Part shown: positions 26,050 through 34,664 of the stretch, one piece after another
How the letters are laid out: each line of letters begins with the position of its first letter
How positions within the stretch are numbered: the first letter of the stretch is position 1
NCBI GenBank assembly: GCA_945907065.1
Contig: CAMDSC010000003.1
Span: 1-64,000, forward strand
Reading direction: 5' to 3'
DNA from: Chitinophaga pinensis
Lineage (GTDB): Bacteria; Bacteroidota; Bacteroidia; NS11-12g; UBA9320
DNA: 64,000 bases
Made by a program: the position numbers and the translations under genes
Notes under the pieces: generated by a model
The model's input: only the letters and a program-made list of their open reading frames with translations
Databases searched by the model: none
What the model was told of the DNA's origin: nothing

Positions 26050-26968
26050 TTTTTTTGAAGCAATATTTTGAAACAAAAGTTGGACTTAGGGTGCAATATC
26101 CTAAAAGTTTATACAGCAATTTTGCCAAATTGAATTGGGTTAAAATTTCACCTTCTTTTGGTGCACATTCTACTATATCGAAACCAACAACTTCCCTATT
26201 AGCACAAACTTTTTTTAAGAATTGTAAACCTTCAAACCAACCTAATCCTCCCGGTTCAGCAGTACCTACTGCCGGCATTACCGAAGGATCAAAACCATCA
26301 GCATCAATGGTAATATATACGTTCTGTGGTAAATTAGCAATTAACTGATCTTGCCAATCAGCATTGGTTGCTATTTCATGAGCATACCATGTATTAATAT
26401 TTGGAGATGATTTAATTAATTGAGACTCTTCCTTGCACTGTGCTCTAATACCAACCTGAAAAATTGGAACACCCAAATCATTAATCCGAGCCATTACCGA
26501 GGCATGACTGTATGGGTTGTTGTTATAACTTCGTCTCAAATCAGAATGAGCATCAATTTGCAAAATACACAAGTCGGGATATTTTGCCAAATGAGCTTTA
26601 AAAAACCCAAGGGTAACTGTATGTTCTGCTCCAAGACTTATTACAAACTTTCCGTTATTTAAATTTTCAAACGTTGCCTTTTCTATAAGTTCAATGGCAT
26701 CTGCATTTATTTTTCCTTTAAAATCAAGAGGTGTTAATGTTGCAATTCCTGTTTCTTTATAGGTTTCCTGATCCAGTTCTTCATCATAAAATTCAACAAA
26801 ATGAGAGGCTTCAATAATTGCCGCCGGACCTTTATAGGAGCCGGCTAAGTATGAGGATGTATGCTCGTATGGGGCAGACTGGATAACAACGTTGGCAGAA
26901 TCGTAAGTGTATAAATTTTCTTCTGGTATTGCAAGAAAATTGTTTTCAGAGTTTAAAAAAGAAATCAT
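26030..26968 (-). CDS. Ureohydrolase (agmatinase/arginase family)
   Basis: A 312-residue manganese-dependent ureohydrolase. The metal-binding motifs are GAEHTVTLG (His), DAHSDLR (two Asp, one His) and DADGFDPSVMPAVGTAEPGG (two Asp and the downstream catalytic region). This pattern fits agmatinase (agmatine to putrescine and urea) slightly better than arginase, but I would not assign the substrate. The last 25 residues run into the start of the cysteine desulfurase gene. It lies 36 bp behind efp on the same strand, so they may share the efp promoter; polyamine and EF-P functions both concern translation but a link is speculation. Confidence 0.88.
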   Translation of the reverse strand: MISFLNSENNFLAIPEENLYTYDSANVVIQSAPYEHTSSYLAGSYKGPAAIIEASHFVEFYDEELDQETYKETGIATLTPLDFKGKINADAIELIEKATFENLNNGKFVISLGAEHTVTLGFFKAHLAKYPDLCILQIDAHSDLRRSYNNNPYSHASVMARINDLGVPIFQVGIRAQCKEESQLIKSSPNINTWYAHEIATNADWQDQLIANLPQNVYITIDADGFDPSVMPAVGTAEPGGLGWFEGLQFLKKVCANREVVGFDIVECAPKEGEILTQFNLAKLLYKLLGYCTLSPTFVSKYCFKKNAHILR

Positions 26969-27004
26969 GAAATAGATTGGTTATTCAAAAGGAAGTAAAG
27001 ATAA

Positions 27005-27568
27005 TTATTTTTTTACCCTTTCTACATATTCACCGGTAGTAGTGTTTACTCTTATTATTTCACCAATTTCACAAAATAATGGAACCCTAACTTCGGCACC
27101 TGTTTCCACAGTAGCAGGTTTTCCGGTGTTGGTAGCTGTATCGCCTCTAACTCCAGGCTCTGTATAAGTAATTTCAAGTTCAACGTTTAATGGAGCTTGT
27201 CCACCAATTGGCTGTTCTCCTTCAAACTGAACCATTACTGTCATTCCTTCTTTCATAAATTTGGCAGCATTACCAAACATATCTTCCTGAATATTTATTT
27301 GGTCGTAGGTTTCATTATCCATACATACCAAGGCATCACCTTCTTTATATAAATATTGCATTTCTTTAACATCTACTCTTATCACCACTATTTCTTCGCC
27401 GCTGCGAAAACGGTTTTCCAAGTTTTTACCGTTCTTAACATTTCGCATTTTACATTGATAAAAAGCTCTTAAATTTCCTGGAGTACGGTGTTGCCATTCA
27501 GTAACCTGACAAAGTTCGTTATTGAACCTGATAAACATTCCTGTTGAGATATCTGCTGTAGTTGCCAT
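27005..27568 (-). CDS. efp: Translation elongation factor P
   Basis: A 187-residue three-domain tRNA-shaped protein that rescues ribosomes stalled on polyproline. The KOW-like N-terminal domain (about 1-65) contains the loop with the modifiable position around WQHRTPGNLRAF: the tip residue is Arg rather than the Lys modified in E. coli, in the sequence TPGNLRAF. The OB domain and C-terminal domain end in the conserved ETGAEVRVPLFCEIGEIIRVNT region. Promoter TATTTTTG lies 25 nt upstream of ATG 27568. It heads the efp-ureohydrolase-cysteine desulfurase run. Confidence 0.95.
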   Translation of the reverse strand: MATTADISTGMFIRFNNELCQVTEWQHRTPGNLRAFYQCKMRNVKNGKNLENRFRSGEEIVVIRVDVKEMQYLYKEGDALVCMDNETYDQINIQEDMFGNAAKFMKEGMTVMVQFEGEQPIGGQAPLNVELEITYTEPGVRGDTATNTGKPATVETGAEVRVPLFCEIGEIIRVNTTTGEYVERVKK

Positions 27569-27593
27569 TTAATTTGGTAGTTAATAATTTTTG

Positions 27594-27601
27594 CAAAAAT
27601 A
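27594..27601 (-). promoter_or_regulatory. efp -7 element TATTTTTG
   Basis: Minus-strand TATTTTTG matches TAnnTTTG and is followed by CAAAAA, 25 nt before the efp ATG. No clear -33 TTG at the usual distance. Confidence 0.45.
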
Positions 27602-27636
27602 CGATTTGAAAATTTGAAAATTGAGATGATTTGAAA

Positions 27637-27843
27637 ATGACTTTCAGTTTAGATATTTTGTTTTTTGTAATTGATGCTATAAGTTTATTGCATCTTGCTT
27701 ATTTCCAAAATTCTTTACCTCTGGAAAGTTCCTTCGAGGTATTTCGTTTCGAGTATCTGTTTTTAGCATATTTTCTTTATGTATTTGCAGCTATTTTTAA
27801 GCGTGGAGTTGATTTGAACAACGAATTGGATTCAGTTATCTAA
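27637..27843 (+). pseudogene. C-terminal remnant of a DUF2975-type membrane protein
   Basis: A 68-residue frame with one or two hydrophobic segments. The tail (RFEYLFLAYFLYVFAAIFKRGVDLNNELDSVI in parts) looks like the end of DUF2975 proteins, which normally have about 160 residues and four membrane helices; the first half is missing. It ends 2 bp before a Cro-like regulator, the usual partner of DUF2975. I infer an N-terminally truncated gene; a shortened functional version is possible. No start context beyond TTG 27631 or ATG 27637 is convincing. Confidence 0.5.
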
Positions 27844-27845
27844 AT

Positions 27846-28049
27846 ATGGGATTAGTAGTAAATTTAGATGTGATGATGGCCAAGCGAAAGATTAGTTTGA
27901 ATGAACTATCGGCCAAAGTAGACATTACAATTGCCAATCTTTCGATACTTAAAACCGGAAAAGCGAAAGCCATCCGGTTTTCAACTTTGGAGGCCATTTG
28001 CGAATCGTTGGATTGCCAGCCTGGCGATATTCTAGAGTACCGGAAATAG
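27846..28049 (+). CDS. Cro/CI-family helix-turn-helix regulator
   Basis: A 67-residue DNA-binding protein consisting of one HTH domain. The pattern MMAKRKISLNELSAKVDIT with the recognition helix IANLSILKTGKAKAIRFSTL and the closing LEAICESLDCQPGDILEY is typical of the short YozG-like regulators paired with DUF2975 membrane proteins. It follows the membrane fragment by 2 bp and was probably co-expressed with it. It appears intact even though its partner looks truncated. Confidence 0.85.
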   Translation: MGLVVNLDVMMAKRKISLNELSAKVDITIANLSILKTGKAKAIRFSTLEAICESLDCQPGDILEYRK

Positions 28050-28112
28050 TGAGATTTTTTTTAAAAGATAGAATTCCAACTAATAACCACGCAGTTGAGC
28101 GAGTTATTAATA

Positions 28113-28745
28113 CTATAAACCCGACATTAAACCAAGCAAACCAAGGATTCCTGCAAATATTACAGAACTTAGGCAACAGGCTTCTAATGTTTTTTGTGAC
28201 TTTGATTTTTCTGGTTTCAACTTAATTTTTTTCTCTGCTTCAGGCGGTAATAAATCATTAACAAATATTTCAAAATCTTTTGTTAAATCTTTGCTGTCAT
28301 TCGGTTCACTGGTTTCTTTTTCTATTACAGCATTTCGTACTTGGTATGATAAATAGCTGCTAGTTTTAAGAGGTAAATTGTTTTTACCAGCCGGTATATA
28401 GGTTATAGCATTCCCATATATTTTTTTAATAATTCCACGAATGGTATCCTCTTCGCCAATAATAATTAAATCATACATTCTTGTAACCATTTTTTGATGC
28501 TCATTAAATTCAATTCTAAAATTAAGTGATTCTAATCGTAACACATCCGCTGTATTTATATCTGCAAGATTTCCATCTTTTACATATTCCACAATGTTGG
28601 AGTCTATTTTCCATAAGCTAACTTTATTGATAATTTTCCCGGCATGAGGATAAATTTTAAAGCTTTCTTGTGGAAGAGTAGTGTCCTGTGCTTTGGATGC
28701 AGTTCCTTGCAGAAACAGGTATACTAGAATTATTAGATATTTCAT
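28113..28745 (-). CDS. Hypothetical secreted or membrane-anchored protein
   Basis: A 210-residue protein that I do not recognise. A signal peptide (about 1-19, ending KAQ) is followed by a soluble region with EDTIRGIIKKIYGNAITYIPAGKNN, reminiscent of small beta-domain outer-envelope proteins of Bacteroidota that begin with a description of an internal 'DTIRG' strand. A Lys/Glu-rich stretch leads to a C-terminal hydrophobic helix (about 188-210, with ACC at its start), so it may be anchored by its tail. Single gene, convergent with the HTH gene and 64 bp from it. Confidence 0.6.
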   Translation of the reverse strand: MKYLIILVYLFLQGTASKAQDTTLPQESFKIYPHAGKIINKVSLWKIDSNIVEYVKDGNLADINTADVLRLESLNFRIEFNEHQKMVTRMYDLIIIGEEDTIRGIIKKIYGNAITYIPAGKNNLPLKTSSYLSYQVRNAVIEKETSEPNDSKDLTKDFEIFVNDLLPPEAEKKIKLKPEKSKSQKTLEACCLSSVIFAGILGLLGLMSGL

Positions 28746-29134
28746 CAGCTTGTTTTTTTACATTTCAAAAATATAAAATACTTATCTAAGCCATTATTGA
28801 TTTTAAATACCCAATTTAATATTGTTGGATATTTTGCAACCCGATGCTTTTATACTTTCATTGATTTGCAATTTTTAATTATTGATAAGAGTTATTACTA
28901 AACCAAAAGCTGTATTTGCAAATAATAGCTGACGGGTTTGCAGTAATTACCTGAATTTTATTTCATGATTTTAATATTCGGTTTTTGTAATAAGGACTAA
29001 CTGAGTCAAACTTCTTTGCCTTAGAAAAAGTGTGAATCTAGCAACATATTTCTAAAGTTATGTAATAGCCAAAATGAGCCACAGGTTCAACTTTGTCAGG
29101 TAAAAATTTAACCACTGTGTAAAACTAAACAAAC
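28746..29134. other. 389-bp intergenic region
   Basis: No open frame of interest on either strand and no clear hairpin. It is AT-rich and must hold the promoters for the minus-strand hypothetical gene and the plus-strand CsbD-like gene. A CAACTTTG sequence about 45 nt before the latter is a weak -7 candidate. Confidence 0.5.
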
Positions 29135-29311
29135 ATGGAAAATCTAACCGAATGGAATGGCAAACTGAATAGTACACTGGGTATTTCTATAGTCTCGGGA
29201 ATCGTATTCACACTTTTAGCGGAAAGCAAGAATGATGAAATGATGGATCGGCTAAAGGTAAAACTTGGCAAAACAAAAGAAGACATATTCAGAATTGTTT
29301 CTGAGTTGTAA
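29135..29311 (+). CDS. CsbD-like small protein
   Basis: A 58-residue frame beginning MENLTEWNGKLN. The C-terminal half (KNDEMMDRLKVKLGKTKEDI) closely follows the C-terminal consensus of CsbD-type stress proteins, whose role is unknown. The middle (STLGISIVSGIVFTLLAESK) departs from the usual hydrophilic sequence and has become hydrophobic; this could be a diverged copy or result from two compensating frameshifts. Start ATG at 29135, stop TAA at 29309-29311. No operon partner. Confidence 0.5.
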   Translation: MENLTEWNGKLNSTLGISIVSGIVFTLLAESKNDEMMDRLKVKLGKTKEDIFRIVSEL

Positions 29312-29432
29312 AATTAAACTTTTGCTATCGCTTGTGTCTCACAAATGATTTTATGAAATAGCATCTTGCCAAAATATGCCGGAGGCATTAATAAAAGTCA
29401 CTAGCCAGAGGCAAGCGACATCAAAGATTTTA

Positions 29433-29897
29433 TTAATCCCGTATTGGCAGTTTTAAAATTTCATCCGATTGTATTGTTCTCTTATTATCGGTTTCATCTA
29501 TTAATTTTTTACAGGGAGTATGTATATAAATCAGGCAGTCTGAATGATATTCTATTACCTTTAGCTCGCAATTAAAAAAGGTTATAGCTTGGGAAGTAAC
29601 TTTTATTCCATAAACCACATATTTAGAGTAACCAACATATGAAACCTCCAAAGTGTATTCACCCGCGGGCAAATTAGCGATGGTGTAATCACCATTTTCG
29701 TCGCTGGTGGCAAAAGCTTTTACAACACCATCCTGCTTTACAACAAGAGTGACATAATCTAAAATAGATTGGGTTTTTGCGTCTTTAATTTTTCCCTTAA
29801 GCTGCCCATAATTGGTTTGGGCATTGCATATACTGGCTACAAAAAATAAAAGAAAGAGAACGGAAATTTTTGCGGTGGTTTTAAATAGAGGTTTCAT
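29433..29897 (-). CDS. Carboxypeptidase regulatory-like domain protein, possibly truncated
   Basis: A 154-residue exported protein. Signal peptide at about 1-25; then a CarboxypepD_reg-like beta domain (GKIKDAKTQSILDYVTLVV, ENGDYTIANLPAGEYTLEVSYVGY) as found at the N-terminus of many TonB-dependent receptors. The C-terminus ends with a segment containing RTIQSDEILKLPIRD, which resembles the start of the receptor plug (usually SDEIxxLPxRN). No plug or barrel follows after the TAA, so this is likely a receptor remnant, or a free-standing short member. Monocistronic. Confidence 0.6.
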   Translation of the reverse strand: MKPLFKTTAKISVLFLLFFVASICNAQTNYGQLKGKIKDAKTQSILDYVTLVVKQDGVVKAFATSDENGDYTIANLPAGEYTLEVSYVGYSKYVVYGIKVTSQAITFFNCELKVIEYHSDCLIYIHTPCKKLIDETDNKRTIQSDEILKLPIRD

Positions 29898-30003
29898 AAT
29901 CGAGTTATTAGTAATTCAAACGCTAAGTTCACCATTTATAGCTTTGCTTATTTTTATGTTTTACAAGGCAATACTTTGCGTTTATGAAAGGGTGGATTTT
30001 CTA

Positions 30004-30123
30004 CTTCCAAGCCGAGTCTCAACTGAAAGGGTTTGTGATAGGAGTTGGACTAGGTGGCTCGAAGTTTTGCCGCCGAGTCCTCGCCACGCTTATGCCTTGC
30101 CCGCGGGAGACTCGGCTGGGAAG
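30004..30123. repeat. GC-rich structured intergenic element
   Basis: This 120-bp stretch is 58% GC by count, in otherwise about one-third GC surroundings. Its ends (30004-30020 and 30107-30123) are 17-nt inverted repeats with one mismatch. An inner hairpin, 30047-30058 with 30069-30080, adds eleven pairs with one mismatch and a G-T pair. The octamer GACTCGGC or its complement occurs three times. A 55-codon frame (29984-30151, plus strand) also stays open across it. Probably a mobile palindromic unit or structured RNA; I recognise no family. Confidence 0.65.
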
Positions 30124-30219
30124 AAAAAAAATCAGAAACGAAATTAAATAAATATTATCAAGATCGGTAAATATCTTTCATATAGCAAAATATCCTCAAA
30201 TGAGGACAAGTTGAATAAG

Positions 30220-31038
30220 TTATTTGGAATACATATTCCTTTTCCACCTATCCAAATTATTAAGTTTCTTAATAATTTTTGAAATATATCTGCTATCAAA
30301 CTTTAATATATCTAGTTCCTTTTTCGTGCGATTCTCAAGTTCAATAATTGTTAAGTCTGGTTCAATAAAACGACCATCATCGTAACAATTTTTACAAAAA
30401 TGATAATTGTTCTTACCGTCCTTCTCTTTACCAGGAGTGTTTATTGAATTAAATAATTTACCACAGCTTTGACAATTTTCTGAATAAGTAGGTTTGTCTA
30501 AATTTTGCCTTATTATCAAGATTCGTTCACTTTCTTCCTTTCTAGACCAAGTAATAATACCAACAGCAAATAAAAAGAAGCCCAGAAACAGAAGAATCCA
30601 ATAATTATCTCTATTAAAGTTTAATTCACCTAATTTGTTATTATAAAAATCACTTTCAATAGATTGAGATTTATTTAAACTATCTAGCACAAAATGCTTC
30701 TTTTCATATGTAATATGATAGTATTTATTTTGTCTATTTATTTGACTTCGTAATGAATCTAACTGAATCGTCCACTGATTGAATTGTAATCTTGATATTG
30801 AATCACTTAGCTTTTCGAGTCTTGAACCATAGGTCGATTGCTTGGTCACTTGATTATTCGCCCAATTAAGAAAATCTTTATTGTAATTATTATAAATAAT
30901 CACTGATTTTCTATATTCTATTTCGTAATCACTAATTTTTTCAGCAATATTATTTATAGCAATATATGATGCTATCATTAAGCCTAAACCTATAAAAGTT
31001 AAAAATTTTTCTCGAAATTCAATGTTGGGTATGTTCAT
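30220..31038 (-). CDS. Membrane protein with coiled coil and zinc-ribbon domain
   Basis: A 272-residue protein of unknown function. A first membrane helix lies near residues 14-32. A long, hydrophilic, heptad-like region (about 35-150, with SDSISRLQFNQW and LDSLRSQINRQNK) probably forms a coiled coil. A second helix follows (about 148-166), then a soluble domain with CQSCGKLF and, 20 or so residues later, FCKNCYDDGRF. Together these match the putative zinc ribbon of PF12674 type. The tail LTIIELENRTKKEL is also usual there. Both termini should be on the same side, with the coiled coil outside. Lone gene in an accessory patch. Confidence 0.7.
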   Translation of the reverse strand: MNIPNIEFREKFLTFIGLGLMIASYIAINNIAEKISDYEIEYRKSVIIYNNYNKDFLNWANNQVTKQSTYGSRLEKLSDSISRLQFNQWTIQLDSLRSQINRQNKYYHITYEKKHFVLDSLNKSQSIESDFYNNKLGELNFNRDNYWILLFLGFFLFAVGIITWSRKEESERILIIRQNLDKPTYSENCQSCGKLFNSINTPGKEKDGKNNYHFCKNCYDDGRFIEPDLTIIELENRTKKELDILKFDSRYISKIIKKLNNLDRWKRNMYSK

Positions 31039-31285
31039 ATATAAGAAAGATTATAAAAGGCATCGATGTTTTGTGTTAGTAGTTTAAAATTCTTTAATTA
31101 AGCTTAAAAGGTGAGTATTAACAATTAACAAAACTATGTAATTCTTTTACATTAACAATTTTCAAAGCTATCCTGAGCTTGCAACTCATGATACAAATAC
31201 AACTAAAAAAAAACAATGGCATGCTTCACATAAGTTTTATGTCTTGAGTTACAGACATCAATACGGCCGTTTACTTCGACATTTT

Positions 31286-34200
31286 CTACCCCTCCATCTC
31301 CGCCAACAATCCCAAAGCTTCACCCAATCCTTTAATATCAGTAATTTTTAAAGTCAGTAAATCTTTGGTTTGTTTCAGCACGGCTTTGTTTGGGTTTTTG
31401 CGTATGTATTCCAGTATACGGCCAAATATTTCACCTTGAAAATAGCGGTCGTCTTTGGTAAACCAGCCGGTTAATGATTTTTGCCGCAAGGCTATTTTTT
31501 CAAAACCAAGGCGGCGGCCCAGCCATTTCAGTTTAACACTGCGTATAAGGTCGTTCACCTGTCGTGGCATAGTGCCAAAGCGGTCTTTCATTCGGCCGGC
31601 AAATTGTTCCAGTTCTTCTTCGGTGCTTATCCGTGCCAGTTCGTTGTATAAACTTAACCGTTCGCTAATATTGCGGATATACTGGTCGGGTATCATAATA
31701 TCGAGGTCGGTTTCTATCTGGCAATCACGTATGGTAGGTTCATCGCTGTGCTCAAACATATCATAAAATTCTTCCTCTTTTAGTTCCTTAATGGCTTCGT
31801 CCAGTATTTTATGGTACATCTCAAAACCAATATCGCTGATAAACCCGCTTTGTTCACCACCCAATAAATTACCCGCTCCGCGTATATCCAAATCGCGCAT
31901 GGCCACATTAAATCCACTGCCCAAATCACTAAATTCTTCAATAGCCTTGAGGCGGCGTTTGGCTTCATCAGTAAGGCTTTGCAGCGGTGGTCCAAACAGA
32001 TAACAGTAGGCTTTTTTATTGCTTCGTCCCACCCGGCCACGCATTTGGTGCAAGTCGCTAAGGCCAAAGTAATGGGCATTGTTTATTATCATGGTATTGG
32101 CATTACTTATATCCAATCCCGATTCGATAATAGTAGTAGCCACCAGCACATCGTATTCCCCTTCCACAAATTTTAGCATTACATCTTCCAAAGCATCACC
32201 GGCCATTTGCCCATGACCTACACACACCTTAGCCCGAGGGCAAAGTTCTTCAATCAGACGGGCTATTTCATAAATATCCTTTACGCGGTTATGCACAAAA
32301 AACACCTGTCCGCCACGGGCTATCTCATGGTCAATAGCCGATTTTAAAATTTCTTTATTGAATACATGCAACTCCGTATTTACAGATTGGCGGTTGGGCG
32401 GGGGAGTATTGATTATTGACAAATCCCTTGCCCCCATTATACTGAAATGTAGGGTACGGGGAATAGGTGTGGCTGTAAGCGTTAAGGTATCCACGTTTAC
32501 CCGCAATTCTTTTAATCGGTCTTTAGCCCCAACCCCAAATTTTTGTTCCTCATCTATTATTAATAAACCAAGGTCCTTAAATTTTATGTCCTTGCTCAAC
32601 AGTTTGTGGGTCCCGATAATAATATCCACTTTTCCTTCAGCCAAATTTTTAAGGGTTTCCTTTTGTTGTTTGGCCGTTCTAAAACGGCTTATGTAATCCA
32701 CCTTCACCGGAAAATCCTGCAATCGTTCTCTAAAGGTTTTATAATGTTGCTGCGCCAAAATAGTGGTAGGAACCAAAATGGCGACCTGTTTATTATCGCA
32801 ACACGCCTTGAATGCAGCCCGTATTCCAACCTCCGTTTTTCCAAAGCCCACATCGCCGCAAACCAACCTATCCATAGGATGCGGCGACATTAAATCGCGT
32901 TTCACATCCTCAATGGCTTTGGCTTGATCGGGTGTATCCTCATACATAAAACTGGCTTCCAGTTCCGTCATCATGTAATTATCGGGTGAAAAACTATAGC
33001 CCGATTGGGTTTTACGTTTGGCATACAGCAATATCAAATCTCGGGCTATGTCCTTTACCTTCGATTTGGTTTTGCGTTTCAGGTTTTGCCAGGCATCACT
33101 GCCCAGTTTATTAAGAGTTGGCTCTGTTCCTTCCTTCCCGCTGTACTTTGAAATTTTGTGCAGCGAATGAATATTAACATACAGCAGGTCGTTATTTTTA
33201 TAACTAATCCTTACGGCTTCCTGCATGGTACCGGCCATTTCTATTTTTTGAAGGCCTTCAAATTTTCCTACCCCGTGGTCAATGTGCACCACGTAATCAC
33301 CCGGTACCAAATCGCGCAATTCCTTTAAGGTTAATGCCTGGTTTCGGGTATAGCGGGTTTTGGTTTTAAAGCGGTAATACTTATTAAAAATTTGATGCTC
33401 GGTGTAATACGCCATTTTACCATCGCCATCCAAAAACCCTTTGGACAAGCCTTGATAAACGGGAGTAAAATCAACATTGGCACTTAAATCTTCAAAAATG
33501 GATTGCAAACGTTCAATCTGTTTTCCGGTTTCTGAAAAAACGAGATTAGTTATTTTTGATTGGTCGTTTTGCCTAAGGTGGCTTATTAGTAAATCAAAAC
33601 TTTTATCAAATGTTGGCTGGGGTGAAATTTTAAAATCAACCACATCTCCGGCTTTAAAAACCGTTCGAGGGCCATTTTCAATTACTCTGAACCGGCTTAT
33701 TTTTGTTTGAATAAAATTAGGTGGATCGAACAAAACGGCAGGAGAGGTGAGGCCCTCAGAAATATCTTTATCATCAAAAAAATGATGGGCTTTGTCAATG
33801 CCATGATGAATAATATCAAGACTTAACTGCAAATCTTCGGTAAAAATAAGACTGTCGTCGGCAATGTAATACCAGATGGTGGTTCGTTCCGATATGATTT
33901 CATCTTTTGTAATATTGGGAACAATGCTGGCAAACTGTAAGTCCTTAACCGAAAGTTGTGAAATTGGGTCAAAAGCCCGGATGGACTCAATCGTGTTGCC
34001 ATCCAATTCAACCCGATATGGGAAATCAAACGAAAAGGAGAAAACATCAATAATACCCCCACGAATGGAAAATTGCCCCGGCTCATATACAAAATCTACC
34101 CGTTCAAAATGGTATTCATTTAAAAATTCAATGATAAAATCCACATCAAATTTATCGCCAATGTTTATTTCCACCCGGTTCTTTTTCAGGTCTTCGTGTG

Positions 34201-34597
34201 GAATTACCGTTTCTGCCAGTGCCTCAGGATAGGTAATAAGGATATAAGGATTTTTGCGTTTGTATAAACCGTTTAAAATCTCCGTTCGCTGCTGAATATT
34301 GAATGAATCGGGCTGATGTATATAAAAAGGCTTAGTAAACGAATCAGGTAAAAAAAGAACCTTGTTCTCACCAATCAGGTTTTCAATATCGGATTTAAAA
34401 TAATTGGCGGATTCTTTGTCAGGTAATATTGCCACAATGGATTTTTCATAGTTTTGAAAAAGCCCTGCTACCGCAAACGCATTGGAACTGCCTAATAAAT
34501 TTTGAACATTGGTATTGGAGTAGGTCTGCACCGATTCCATCAGCGAACGAAAATTCCGGCCACTGCAAAAATGATCTAAGACGAGTTTGGCGTTCAA
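31286..34597 (-). CDS. mfd: Transcription-repair coupling factor Mfd
   Basis: An 1103-residue ATP-dependent translocase that removes RNA polymerase stalled at DNA lesions and recruits UvrA. Domains in order: UvrB-like region (about 1-350), CarD-like RNA polymerase interaction domain (PGDYVVHIDHGVGKFEG, about 440-456), and superfamily 2 helicase with CGDVGFGKTEV (Walker A, about 580), IIDEEQKFG (about 680), TLTATPIPRTL, and GLDISNANTMII, then the C-terminal TRCF domain. Start is a TTG at 34597, needed because homologous sequence begins at once. Visible GC content is higher than in the flanks. Single gene, preceded by a TATTTTTC -7-like octamer. Confidence 0.96.
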   Translation of the reverse strand: MNAKLVLDHFCSGRNFRSLMESVQTYSNTNVQNLLGSSNAFAVAGLFQNYEKSIVAILPDKESANYFKSDIENLIGENKVLFLPDSFTKPFYIHQPDSFNIQQRTEILNGLYKRKNPYILITYPEALAETVIPHEDLKKNRVEINIGDKFDVDFIIEFLNEYHFERVDFVYEPGQFSIRGGIIDVFSFSFDFPYRVELDGNTIESIRAFDPISQLSVKDLQFASIVPNITKDEIISERTTIWYYIADDSLIFTEDLQLSLDIIHHGIDKAHHFFDDKDISEGLTSPAVLFDPPNFIQTKISRFRVIENGPRTVFKAGDVVDFKISPQPTFDKSFDLLISHLRQNDQSKITNLVFSETGKQIERLQSIFEDLSANVDFTPVYQGLSKGFLDGDGKMAYYTEHQIFNKYYRFKTKTRYTRNQALTLKELRDLVPGDYVVHIDHGVGKFEGLQKIEMAGTMQEAVRISYKNNDLLYVNIHSLHKISKYSGKEGTEPTLNKLGSDAWQNLKRKTKSKVKDIARDLILLYAKRKTQSGYSFSPDNYMMTELEASFMYEDTPDQAKAIEDVKRDLMSPHPMDRLVCGDVGFGKTEVGIRAAFKACCDNKQVAILVPTTILAQQHYKTFRERLQDFPVKVDYISRFRTAKQQKETLKNLAEGKVDIIIGTHKLLSKDIKFKDLGLLIIDEEQKFGVGAKDRLKELRVNVDTLTLTATPIPRTLHFSIMGARDLSIINTPPPNRQSVNTELHVFNKEILKSAIDHEIARGGQVFFVHNRVKDIYEIARLIEELCPRAKVCVGHGQMAGDALEDVMLKFVEGEYDVLVATTIIESGLDISNANTMIINNAHYFGLSDLHQMRGRVGRSNKKAYCYLFGPPLQSLTDEAKRRLKAIEEFSDLGSGFNVAMRDLDIRGAGNLLGGEQSGFISDIGFEMYHKILDEAIKELKEEEFYDMFEHSDEPTIRDCQIETDLDIMIPDQYIRNISERLSLYNELARISTEEELEQFAGRMKDRFGTMPRQVNDLIRSVKLKWLGRRLGFEKIALRQKSLTGWFTKDDRYFQGEIFGRILEYIRKNPNKAVLKQTKDLLTLKITDIKGLGEALGLLAEMEG

Positions 34598-34664
34598 ATG
34601 CCGGTTGAAAAATAAGGGTGCGAAGGTAGGTTTAGATTTGACAACTTTTAAAAGACATCAAATC

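Noticed and set aside
29812-30147. 111-codon plus-strand frame across the GC-rich element
   Set aside because: Its first half is antisense to the carboxypeptidase-regulatory-domain gene and its second half is low-complexity sequence across an inverted repeat; no domain or start context supports a protein.
31039-31285. Small gene or RNA in the gap before mfd's end
   Set aside because: No frame longer than a few tens of codons and no stable hairpin were visible.
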